64,000 nt of DNA from JBBQCW01 sp038319025 (GTDB lineage: Bacteria > Actinomycetota > Thermoleophilia > Solirubrobacterales > Solirubrobacteraceae). Below, piece by piece: positions 24,354 to 30,824 of the stretch. The notes below the pieces were generated by a model. That model ran no database searches. It was given only the letters and a program-made list of their open reading frames with translations, and was not told where the DNA came from. The stretch is from the NCBI GenBank assembly GCA_038319025.1, contig JBBQCW010000002.1, forward strand, positions 189,198 through 253,197. The letters run 5' to 3'. A program made the translations under genes and the position numbers. Numbering within the stretch: the stretch's first letter is position 1; each line of letters opens with the position of its first letter.

Positions 24354-25786
24354 CCGATGCTGCCTTCCATCTGCAACTCGATCAGGCGGTTCATCTCGAC
24401 GGCGTACTCCATCGGCAGTTCCTTGACGATCGGCTCGATGAAGCCGTTGACGATCAGCTTGCTGGCCTCTTCCTCGTCGATGCCGTGCGACATCAGATAG
24501 AAGAGCTGCTCCTCGCCGACCTTGGAGACGGTGGCCTCATGGCCGACGTCCACGTCGTCCTCACCGATGCGGATCGTGGGGTACGTGTCCGAGCGGCTCT
24601 TGTCGTCGAGCAGCAGCGCGTCGCACACCACCTTGGAGCGGGAGCCATGGGCACCCTTGGCCACCTCAAGCAGACCGCGGTAGGAGCTGCGCCCGCCGTC
24701 CTTGGAGATCGACTTGGCGAAGATGTTCGACGTGGTGTTCGGCGCCGCGTGGATGATCTTCGCGCCCGCGTCCTGATGCTGGCCGGCACCCGCGAAGGCG
24801 ATCGACAGCACCTCGCCGTGCGCGCGCTCACCCATCAGATAGACGGACGGGTACTTCATCGTCAGCTTGCTGCCGAGGTTGCAGTCGACCCACTCGACGG
24901 TCGCGTCGCGCTCGGCGATCGCCCGCTTGGTGACGAGGTTGAACACGTTCGTCGACCAGTTCTGGACGGTCGTATAGCGGATCCGGGCGCCGGGCTTGGC
25001 GATAAGTTCCACCACGGCGGAGTGGAGGGAGTTCGACGAGTATGTGGGCGCGGTGCAGCCCTCGACGTAGTGCACGTAGCTGCCCTCGTCGGCGATGATC
25101 AACGTGCGCTCGAACTGGCCCATGTTCTCCGTGTTGATGCGGAAATACGCCTGCAGCGGCATCTCGACCTGGACGCCCGGCGGCACGTAGACGAACGACC
25201 CGCCTGACCACACGGCGCTGTTCAGCGCGGCGAGCTTGTTGTCGTTGGCCGGGATGATGGTGGCGAAGTACTCGCGGACCATGTCCTCGTGCTCGCGCAG
25301 CGCGGTGTCCATGTCCATGAAGATCACGCCCTGCAGCTCCAGGTCCTCGCGGACTTGGTGGTACACGACCTCGGACTCGTACTGGGCGCCGACACCAGAG
25401 AGGAACTTCTGCTCGGCCTCCGGGATACCCAGGCGCTCGAACGTCTTCTTCACGTCGACGGGGACGTCGTCCCAGTCACGCTGGGTGCCCTCAGAGGCGC
25501 GCACGAAGTAGTGGATGTCGTCGTAGTCGACCTCGGCCAGCATCGGGCTGCCCCAGGTGGGCTGAGGGCGGGCGAAGAAGTATTCGAGCGACTTCAGGCG
25601 AAACTCGCGCATCCATTGCGGCTCGCTCTTGAGCTCGGAGATCTTCTCGACGATCTCCTTGTTGATCCCCTTCGGCGCCTTGTACGCGTAGTCGCCCTCG
25701 GGGTCGTGGAACCCGTACTTCTCCGTGTAATTGGAGTTGATGCCCTGAAGGGACTCCTGCTCGGCCAGTGTTTCCGGAGTGCTCAT
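24350..25786 (-). CDS. sufB: Fe-S cluster assembly protein SufB
   Basis: A 478-residue SufB, the core scaffold subunit. Typical segments are [17 protein letters not shown] in the N-terminal region, [28 protein letters not shown] with the functional Cys region, the beta-helix, and [18 protein letters not shown] plus [24 protein letters not shown] C-terminal motif (here [10 protein letters not shown]). It lies 6 bp after the Rieske protein gene and overlaps sufD by 4 bp. It is separated by about 3.3 kb from sufC-sufS-sufU, which are on the same strand but in another block. Confidence 0.97.
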   Translation of the reverse strand: MSTPETLAEQESLQGINSNYTEKYGFHDPEGDYAYKAPKGINKEIVEKISELKSEPQWMREFRLKSLEYFFARPQPTWGSPMLAEVDYDDIHYFVRASEGTQRDWDDVPVDVKKTFERLGIPEAEQKFLSGVGAQYESEVVYHQVREDLELQGVIFMDMDTALREHEDMVREYFATIIPANDNKLAALNSAVWSGGSFVYVPPGVQVEMPLQAYFRINTENMGQFERTLIIADEGSYVHYVEGCTAPTYSSNSLHSAVVELIAKPGARIRYTTVQNWSTNVFNLVTKRAIAERDATVEWVDCNLGSKLTMKYPSVYLMGERAHGEVLSIAFAGAGQHQDAGAKIIHAAPNTTSNIFAKSISKDGGRSSYRGLLEVAKGAHGSRSKVVCDALLLDDKSRSDTYPTIRIGEDDVDVGHEATVSKVGEEQLFYLMSHGIDEEEASKLIVNGFIEPIVKELPMEYAVEMNRLIELQMEGSIG

Positions 25787-25792
25787 GGTGAT

Positions 25793-26110
25793 CTACTCGA
25801 CTTCCAGCTTGATGGTGTCGTCTTCGACAAGTACGGGGAAGGTCTCGACAGGGACGTACGCGGGGAGGGTGATCGGCTTGCCGGTGCGCAGATCGAACAG
25901 CGAGCCGTGACGCGGGCATTCGACGGTGCAGGCGGCAGCGTCGACCTCACCCTCGGCGAGCGGACCGTCGTCATGCGAACAGCGATCCTCGATCGCGAAC
26001 AGCTCACCGTTGACGTTGAACACGCCGATCTCGATGCCGTCGTGTTCGACGATGCGGCGAGCGCCCGGGGGCAGCTCGGAGAGGGGGCAGATGTCGAGAA
26101 TCGGGGTCAT
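25793..26110 (-). CDS. Rieske [2Fe-2S] ferredoxin-type protein
   Basis: A 105-residue soluble Rieske domain. The cluster ligands are Cys44 and His46 in CSHDD and Cys65 and His68 in CPRHGS, the bacterial NirD/biphenyl-dioxygenase-ferredoxin type; LFDLRTGKPITLPA is also characteristic. In actinobacterial suf operons a Rieske protein often sits beside sufB/sufD and is thought to aid electron transfer or cluster assembly. The ATG is chosen for family length; a GTG 12 codons upstream has TACAAT ending 5 bp before it and would be a leaderless alternative. The next gene, sufB, starts 6 bp downstream. Confidence 0.9.
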   Translation of the reverse strand: MTPILDICPLSELPPGARRIVEHDGIEIGVFNVNGELFAIEDRCSHDDGPLAEGEVDAAACTVECPRHGSLFDLRTGKPITLPAYVPVETFPVLVEDDTIKLEVE

Positions 26111-26151
26111 GGTGAGGTGGCGCAGCCGGAACTCCGACTGCCGCACTCAGG

Positions 26152-26157
26152 ATTGTA
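26152..26157 (-). promoter_or_regulatory. -10 box for the Rieske-sufB-sufD block
   Basis: TACAAT on the minus strand, the best -10 match in the short divergent space. It indicates that the sufBD block has its own promoter, separate from the Rrf2-led block. Confidence 0.5.
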
Positions 26158-26214
26158 CCGGGCGCCGTCGGCGGAGGGTGAGGCGAGATCGAACATGTGC
26201 GGTCGAAGGGCCGC

Positions 26215-26220
26215 TACAGT
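26215..26220 (+). promoter_or_regulatory. -10 box of the collagen-like protein gene
   Basis: TACAGT lies 35 bp before the GTG start, leaving a short leader with the ribosome site GAGGGAG (26243-26249). Confidence 0.45.
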
Positions 26221-26255
26221 CGGGATGCAGCGTCCAGCCACCGAGGGAGTTCCCC

Positions 26256-26888
26256 GTGCGTAACCGCCTGCCCAGCCCAGCGATGATCGTCGCGCTTGCC
26301 GCTCTCCTGTTCGCGGTCACCGGCAGTGCGATCGCCGCCAAGCACTACCTGATCACCTCGAAGCGACAGATCGCCCCGAAGGTGCTGAAGTCGCTCAAGG
26401 GCAAACGGGGCAAGACCGGCGTGGCGGGGCCGGCCGGCGCCGTCGGAGCCGCAGGCGCGACAGGCGCAGCGGGAGCGGCGGGCGCAGCGGGGCCGCTGCT
26501 GGACACGCTGCCCAGCGGGCGGACGATGCGGGGTGTATACACGACGTACGTCATCGGCGACACCGGACAAGCACAGGCGCTCGCGGCCACCGCAGTGACG
26601 TTCCCGATCGCGCTCGCCGCCGCCCCCACGGCCCATTTCCTGAACAAGGGCGATCCGGCGACCACGCAGTGTCCGGGCAGCGCCGCAGCGCCCTCGGCCC
26701 TGGCCGGCCACCTGTGTGTCTACGAAGGCGGCCAGGTGGCCAACGGCGCCTCCGTGATCAGCGACCCGGCCACCCAGGGCGCCCCGGGAAGCGGTCGTTA
26801 CGGCTTCAAGGTCTCCACTGGGGCAGGGTTCGGCGGGTCTCCGTACGGCTTCGGCTCCTGGGGCACCTGGGCGGTCACCGCTCCGTAG
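26256..26888 (+). CDS. Secreted or membrane-anchored protein with a short collagen-like Gly-X-Y stretch
   Basis: A 210-residue exported protein. A hydrophobic segment (about 8-29, MIVALAALLFAVTGSAIAA) serves as signal or anchor, followed by a basic stalk (KHYLITSKRQIAPKVLKSLKGKRGK), here quoted only in part as its key feature is the Lys-rich run before the collagen-like repeats GPAGAVGAAGATGAAGAAGAAGP (about 56-78, written in two overlapping blocks GPAGAVGAAG and ATGAAGAAG). The C-terminal 125 residues form a beta-rich globular domain with two Cys and Gly/Tyr-rich end. This architecture is very common and expanded in Solirubrobacterales. Start GTG with GAGGGAG 6 bp upstream. It interrupts the suf locus on the opposite strand. 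Function unknown. Confidence 0.82.
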   Translation: MRNRLPSPAMIVALAALLFAVTGSAIAAKHYLITSKRQIAPKVLKSLKGKRGKTGVAGPAGAVGAAGATGAAGAAGAAGPLLDTLPSGRTMRGVYTTYVIGDTGQAQALAATAVTFPIALAAAPTAHFLNKGDPATTQCPGSAAAPSALAGHLCVYEGGQVANGASVISDPATQGAPGSGRYGFKVSTGAGFGGSPYGFGSWGTWAVTAP

Positions 26889-26900
26889 AGCGGGACGACA

Positions 26901-27455
26901 TCAGGCCCGCTTCACGACCCGCGCCGGACTCCCGACTGCGGTGGCGCCCGCGGGCACATCAGCCAGCACAACGCTGCCGGCACCGATGATCGCGTTCTCG
27001 CCGATGGTCACCCCGGGGCCAACGATGACGCCGCCGCCCAGCCACGCCCCGTCGCCGATGGTGATCGGGGACGCGGACTCCCAGCCCTCACGCCGGCGGG
27101 CCGCGTCCGTGGGATGCGTGGCCGCGAGGAGCTGGACGGCCGGGCCGATCTGCACATCGTCGCCGACGGTGATCGGCGCGCAGTCAAGCGCGATGAGGCC
27201 GGTGTTGATGAACGTGCGGGCGCCGACACGCAGTTGGGTGCCGTAGTCCACGTGTAGCGGCGGGACGATCTCCGCCCCCTCACCGAGGGCGCCCAGCAGC
27301 GGCTCTAGTAGCGCCCGACGAGCGGCCGTACCTCGCCCGCCGGCAGCGTTGAAGCGGACCAGCAGCGACTGGGCGCGGTCGCGATCAACCACGAGCTCCG
27401 GGTCGTCGGCGCGGTACTCGGCGCCGCCGAGCATCCGTTCACGTGCGCCGGACAC
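26901..27455 (-). CDS. Hexapeptide-repeat O-acetyltransferase (maltose/galactoside acetyltransferase type)
   Basis: A 184-residue left-handed beta-helix acetyltransferase. The N-terminus RERMLGGAEYRADDPELV is typical of maltose/galactoside O-acetyltransferases. ThehHexapeptide coils run through INTGLIALDCAPITVGDDVQIGP, the catalytic His is in LLAATHPTD, and the C-terminal coil IGDGAWLGGGVIVGPGVTIGE ends in VGSPARVVKRA. It transfers acetyl from acetyl-CoA to a sugar hydroxyl. Its GTG start lies 4 bp after the SufU stop, so it is carried in the suf transcript although no link to Fe-S assembly is known. Confidence 0.9.
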   Translation of the reverse strand: MSGARERMLGGAEYRADDPELVVDRDRAQSLLVRFNAAGGRGTAARRALLEPLLGALGEGAEIVPPLHVDYGTQLRVGARTFINTGLIALDCAPITVGDDVQIGPAVQLLAATHPTDAARRREGWESASPITIGDGAWLGGGVIVGPGVTIGENAIIGAGSVVLADVPAGATAVGSPARVVKRA

Positions 27456-27459
27456 CCGA

Positions 27460-27876
27460 TCAGCCGGCCGCGCCGGCTTCGGCCTCGGAGGCCGGCTCCC
27501 AGGCCACCGCGGCGCCGAGGCCCGCCGACTTCAGAACCTTCAACGACAACAGCGCGCACTTCATCCGCGTGGCGGAGATATCGATCCCCAGCAATTCCAG
27601 GATGAAGTCGCGGTCAAGCTTGAGCAGGTCCTCAACGTTCATACCGATGACCTCGTCGGAGGACATCGACGCCGACGCCTGGCTGATCGCGCAGCCGTGG
27701 CCGGAGAAGCGCAGGTCCTCGATCGTGCCGTCTTCGGCGAGCTTGAGCTGGACCTTGAGCTCGTCCCCGCACAGCGGGTTGGTGTCCTCGAACTCCAGGT
27801 CCGGGTTCTCAAGCTCGCCCCAGTGATGAGGGCGCTTGTAATGGGCGAGGATCTCCTCGCGGTACAGGTCGTCCAT
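27460..27876 (-). CDS. sufU: Fe-S assembly protein SufU (zinc-dependent sulfurtransferase)
   Basis: A 138-residue SufU. It accepts persulfide sulfur from SufS and hands it to SufBCD. Conserved ligands are Cys36 and Asp38 (NPLCGDEL), Cys62 ([10 protein letters not shown]) and Cys107 (MKCALL), and the SufU-type insertion between the second and third Cys ([20 protein letters not shown] region) is present, separating it from IscU. The C-terminus is an acidic/Ala tail. Its ATG overlaps the SufS stop by one base, and the sugar acetyltransferase follows immediately. SufU with SufS is the arrangement of Gram-positive suf systems. Confidence 0.95.
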   Translation of the reverse strand: MDDLYREEILAHYKRPHHWGELENPDLEFEDTNPLCGDELKVQLKLAEDGTIEDLRFSGHGCAISQASASMSSDEVIGMNVEDLLKLDRDFILELLGIDISATRMKCALLSLKVLKSAGLGAAVAWEPASEAEAGAAG

Positions 27877-29111
27877 CAGTGGTCCTTCTCGTCGGCGAAG
27901 ATCCTGCGGACCTCGTGCAGCCCGGTGATGAGCGCGTCAACGTCCTCGCGCGTGTTGTGGACGGCGAACGATGCGCGCGTGGTCGCGCCGACGCCCAGCA
28001 CCTTCATGAGCGGTTGTGCACAGTGGTGGCCGGCGCGCACGCACACGCCGGTGCGGGCGAGGATCTCAGCGACGTCGTGCGGATGCGCGCAGTCCATCGC
28101 CCAGGAGACGAGCGCGCCGCGACGGTCGGCATCGGACGGGCCGTACACGGTGAGGCCCGGGACTTCGGCGAGACGCTCAAGGGCGTAGACGACGAGGTCG
28201 TGCTCGTGTTCGCGCACGGCGTCCATGCCGAGGTCCTGCAGAAAAGCGACGGCGGCGCCCATACCGGCGGCCTCCGCGATCGGGGAGGTGCCGGCCTCGA
28301 ACTTCCACGGCAGATCGTTGTAGCGAGACGTCTCGAAGTCGACCGAGGCGATCATGTCCCCACCGCTCAGGAACGGCGGCATCGCCTCCAGCAGCGCGCG
28401 GCGGCCGTGGAGGATCCCGAGGCCCGTCGGGCCGTAAGCCTTGTGCGCCGTCCACACGTAGAAGTCGGCGTCGATGTCGGGCAGATGGACGGGGATCTGC
28501 GGGACGGCCTGCGAGCCGTCGACGAGCACGACGGCGCCCGCAGCGTGGGCGCGGCGAGTGATCTCGGCGATCGGCGTGATCGTCCCCAGCACGTTGGACA
28601 CATGGGTGCAGGCGACGAGCTTCACGGTGCCGGTCGCCAGTTCACGATCCAGCACGTCGAGGTCGAGCATCCCGTCACCGTCGACCGGCACGTACGCGAG
28701 CTTGGCGCCCGTGGCCTGGGCCAGGATCTGCCACGGCACGATGTTGGAGTGATGCTCCAGGTGGGTCAGCACGATGCGGTCGCCCGCGCCGACGTGCTCC
28801 CGGCCCCACGAGTACGCGACGAGGTTGATCGCCTCGGTCGCGTTCTTGGTGAAGATCGTCTCCTCGTCGGTGGAGCCGAGCCAGGAGGCAATGCGCGCGC
28901 GGGCGCCCTCGAACGCCTCCGTCGCCTCGACCGCGAGTGGGTAGACCCCGCGGTGGATGTTCGCGTTGTGGTGCGCGTAGTGGCCGGCGATCGCGTCGAT
29001 CACAGTGCGCGGCTTCTGCGACGTGGCCCCGGAATCGAGGTACACGAGCCCGTCCCGTTCCAGGACGGGGAACTGGGCGGCGACGTCCAGGTGGGAGACG
29101 GTCGCGCCCAT
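27876..29111 (-). CDS. sufS: Cysteine desulfurase SufS
   Basis: A 411-residue class V PLP enzyme of the group II cysteine desulfurases. It extracts sulfur from L-cysteine as a persulfide. The PLP lysine is Lys224 in [12 protein letters not shown] and the persulfide Cys364 lies in RAGHHCAQP on a short loop, which is the SufS rather than IscS type. [17 protein letters not shown] and [13 protein letters not shown] are also family landmarks. It sits between sufC (4 bp upstream) and sufU (1 bp overlap), so the three are surely one transcriptional unit. Confidence 0.96.
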   Translation of the reverse strand: MGATVSHLDVAAQFPVLERDGLVYLDSGATSQKPRTVIDAIAGHYAHHNANIHRGVYPLAVEATEAFEGARARIASWLGSTDEETIFTKNATEAINLVAYSWGREHVGAGDRIVLTHLEHHSNIVPWQILAQATGAKLAYVPVDGDGMLDLDVLDRELATGTVKLVACTHVSNVLGTITPIAEITRRAHAAGAVVLVDGSQAVPQIPVHLPDIDADFYVWTAHKAYGPTGLGILHGRRALLEAMPPFLSGGDMIASVDFETSRYNDLPWKFEAGTSPIAEAAGMGAAVAFLQDLGMDAVREHEHDLVVYALERLAEVPGLTVYGPSDADRRGALVSWAMDCAHPHDVAEILARTGVCVRAGHHCAQPLMKVLGVGATTRASFAVHNTREDVDALITGLHEVRRIFADEKDH

Positions 29112-29115
29112 ACGG

Positions 29116-29889
29116 TCAGGCGCCGGCCGTAGCCGCGAGCTCGTCGGTGATCCAGCCGTAGCCTTCGGCTTCGAGCTGGTCGACCAGCTCAGGGCCGCCC
29201 TCCTTGACGATGCGCCCGTCGAACAGGATCGACACCTTCTCAGGCTGCACCAGGTGCAGGATCCGCTGGTAGTGGGTGATGATCAGCACGCCCATGTCGG
29301 ACTGCTTGGCGACGGTGTTGACACCCTCGGCCACGATGTTCAGCGCGTCGATGTCCAGGCCCGAGTCCGTCTCGTCGAGGATCGCCATCGTGGGGTGCTG
29401 GAGCGCGAGCTGCAGGATCTCCAGCCGCTTCTTCTCGCCGCCGGAGAACCCGTCGTTGAGGTAACGCGAGGAGAACTCCTTCGGCACGTTGGTCAGCTTC
29501 ATCGCGTCTTGGACCGTGGTGCGGAACTCCTTCAGCGAAATCTCCTCCTCGCCGCGGGCCACACGATGGGCGTTCATGACCATCCGCAGATACTTGGTGA
29601 TGGTCACGCCGGGGATCGCGACGGGGTACTGGAACGCCATGAAGAGGCCCAGGCGGGCGCGCTCATCGGGATCCAGCTCGGTGATGTCAGCGTCGCCGAA
29701 GCGGATCGAACCCTGGGTGACCTCGAGCTGCGGGTTGCCCATGATCGCGTTGGCCAGCGTCGACTTGCCCGAGCCGTTGGGGCCCATCAGCGCGTGGATC
29801 TCGCCCTGGCGGACGGTCAGCGTGAGCCCGTTGAGGATCTGCTTGTCCCCGGCGGAAACGTGGAGGTTGTCGATTACGAGGTCGGGCAT
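29116..29889 (-). CDS. sufC: Fe-S assembly ATPase SufC
   Basis: A 257-residue ABC-type ATPase that pairs with SufB and SufD. Walker A is GPNGSGKSTL (about 36-45), the signature FSGGEKKRLEILQL, Walker B and switch MAILDETDSGLDIDAL, and the H loop IITHYQRIL. ETDSGLDID is the SufC-specific form. It is first after the Rrf2 regulator gene (48 bp gap) and 4 bp before sufS. The C-terminus ends in DELAATAGA. Confidence 0.96.
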   Translation of the reverse strand: MPDLVIDNLHVSAGDKQILNGLTLTVRQGEIHALMGPNGSGKSTLANAIMGNPQLEVTQGSIRFGDADITELDPDERARLGLFMAFQYPVAIPGVTITKYLRMVMNAHRVARGEEEISLKEFRTTVQDAMKLTNVPKEFSSRYLNDGFSGGEKKRLEILQLALQHPTMAILDETDSGLDIDALNIVAEGVNTVAKQSDMGVLIITHYQRILHLVQPEKVSILFDGRIVKEGGPELVDQLEAEGYGWITDELAATAGA

Positions 29890-29937
29890 AAGTTCGGGTC
29901 TCTCGGTTCTGGGGCTGGTTCGGGAAGTCGGTTTGGG

Positions 29938-30432
29938 TTACGGCGCCGTGGCGACGGCGGGTTCACGCGCGGGCGCGATATCGATCAGCGCAGGCGCAGC
30001 CGGCACGCCGAACGAGACAAGCTCGGCCAACGTGGTGCGCTGAAGCGCGCCGTGCACGGCGCCCTGGACGCGGGTCCACAGCAGCTTCGTGCCGCAGCCT
30101 TCGCCCTTGTCGGTCAGGTGCGAGCACATGACCCGCCCTTCGGCGTCGTCAAAGAAGCAGTCCATCGGGGCGATCGTGCCTTCCAGCGCGAGGATCGCCT
30201 CATCCATCGTGATCTCCGAGGCTGGCCGAGCGAGGCGATAACCGCCGTGCGCGCCGCGCGTGGCTTCCACCAGCCCTTGCTTCTTGAGCAGGGCGACGAT
30301 GCGTTCCAAGTAGGCGAGCGGCAGGTCCTCGGCCTCGGCGATCGACTTCAGCGCCACCGGCCCGGTGCCCTCCTGCCGACCTAGTTCGATCAGCAGCCGC
30401 ACCCCGTACTCGGCCTTTGTGGTGAAGATCAT
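29938..30432 (-). CDS. Rrf2-family iron-sulfur regulator of the suf locus (IscR/SufR-like)
   Basis: A 164-residue Rrf2 transcription factor. The winged helix is at the N-terminus (MIFTTKAEYGVRLLIELG, then LAYLERIVALLKKQGLV and GAHGGYRLARP), and three Cys (92, 103, 113; PMDCFF, VMCSHL, EGCGTK) form the likely [Fe-S] site. It is first in the sufC-sufS-sufU block, so it should sense cluster status and repress the operon. The ATG follows a TAGGAT -10 by 6 bp and a palindrome overlaps that box, showing autoregulation. A C-terminal Ala/Pro tail of about 20 residues is likely disordered. Confidence 0.93.
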   Translation of the reverse strand: MIFTTKAEYGVRLLIELGRQEGTGPVALKSIAEAEDLPLAYLERIVALLKKQGLVEATRGAHGGYRLARPASEITMDEAILALEGTIAPMDCFFDDAEGRVMCSHLTDKGEGCGTKLLWTRVQGAVHGALQRTTLAELVSFGVPAAPALIDIAPAREPAVATAP

Positions 30433-30437
30433 GGAGA

Positions 30438-30460
30438 TATCCTACCCGATCGGTTGGATA
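30438..30460 (-). promoter_or_regulatory. Rrf2 operator overlapping the suf promoter
   Basis: A 23-bp imperfect palindrome, TATCCtACC-CGATC-GGTtGGATA (one mismatched pair), lies 5 bp before the regulator ATG. The minus-strand -10 TAGGAT (30444-30439) is inside one arm. Binding of the regulator dimer would block the promoter of the whole sufC-S-U block. Confidence 0.7.
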
Positions 30461-30631
30461 ACCTCGGTGGCGTGCGGCTGAGTCGAACTGTGCCGGGCCC
30501 GGCACCTCGCGCGGATTTGTTGCTGTCAGGCCAACATTTCCGCCTTACCTCGAGTTGACGCGGCTGACCGCCGACCTGACGGGGGACGCGCAGTCGCCCT
30601 CATTCGGCGCGCCGACGCCTGATGGGAGCGA

Positions 30632-30637
30632 TATGCT
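30632..30637 (+). promoter_or_regulatory. -10 box of the small membrane protein gene (leaderless)
   Basis: TATGCT ends 7 bp before the ATG, exactly as in front of the acyl-CoA carboxylase gene. Confidence 0.5.
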
Positions 30638-30644
30638 CCGGCCC

Positions 30645-30812
30645 ATGATTGCCATGAGTTACGCGTGGAGCGTGAGCATCGCGCTGATCGTTGTCTTCTT
30701 CGTCGTCTTCCCGCTGCTCGCCAACGGCCTGATCGGCATCGCTGCCGGGGTCGCCGCCGGGGAGAAGCGCCAAAACGAGGAATACGAAGAAGCCGTCACC
30801 GCCCGCAAGTAG
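30645..30812 (+). CDS. Small single-span membrane protein
   Basis: A 55-residue protein with one hydrophobic helix (about 8-35, VSIALIVVFFVVFPLLANGLIG) and a charged, acidic/basic C-terminal tail (EKRQNEEYEEAVTARK). The start at MIAMSYAWS is preferred because a -10 box ends 7 bp before it; an ATG four codons earlier lies inside that box. A Gly/Ala pattern at the end of the helix could favour packing with a partner. No family recognised. It is convergent with the FAD/Fe-S oxidoreductase gene and 12 bp from its end. Confidence 0.6.
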   Translation: MIAMSYAWSVSIALIVVFFVVFPLLANGLIGIAAGVAAGEKRQNEEYEEAVTARK

Positions 30813-30824
30813 GGGCCGACCGAC

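Noticed and set aside
27879..29132. A 417-codon open frame opposite sufS
   Set aside because: Exact antisense shadow of a gene with Lys224 and Cys364 in family motifs.
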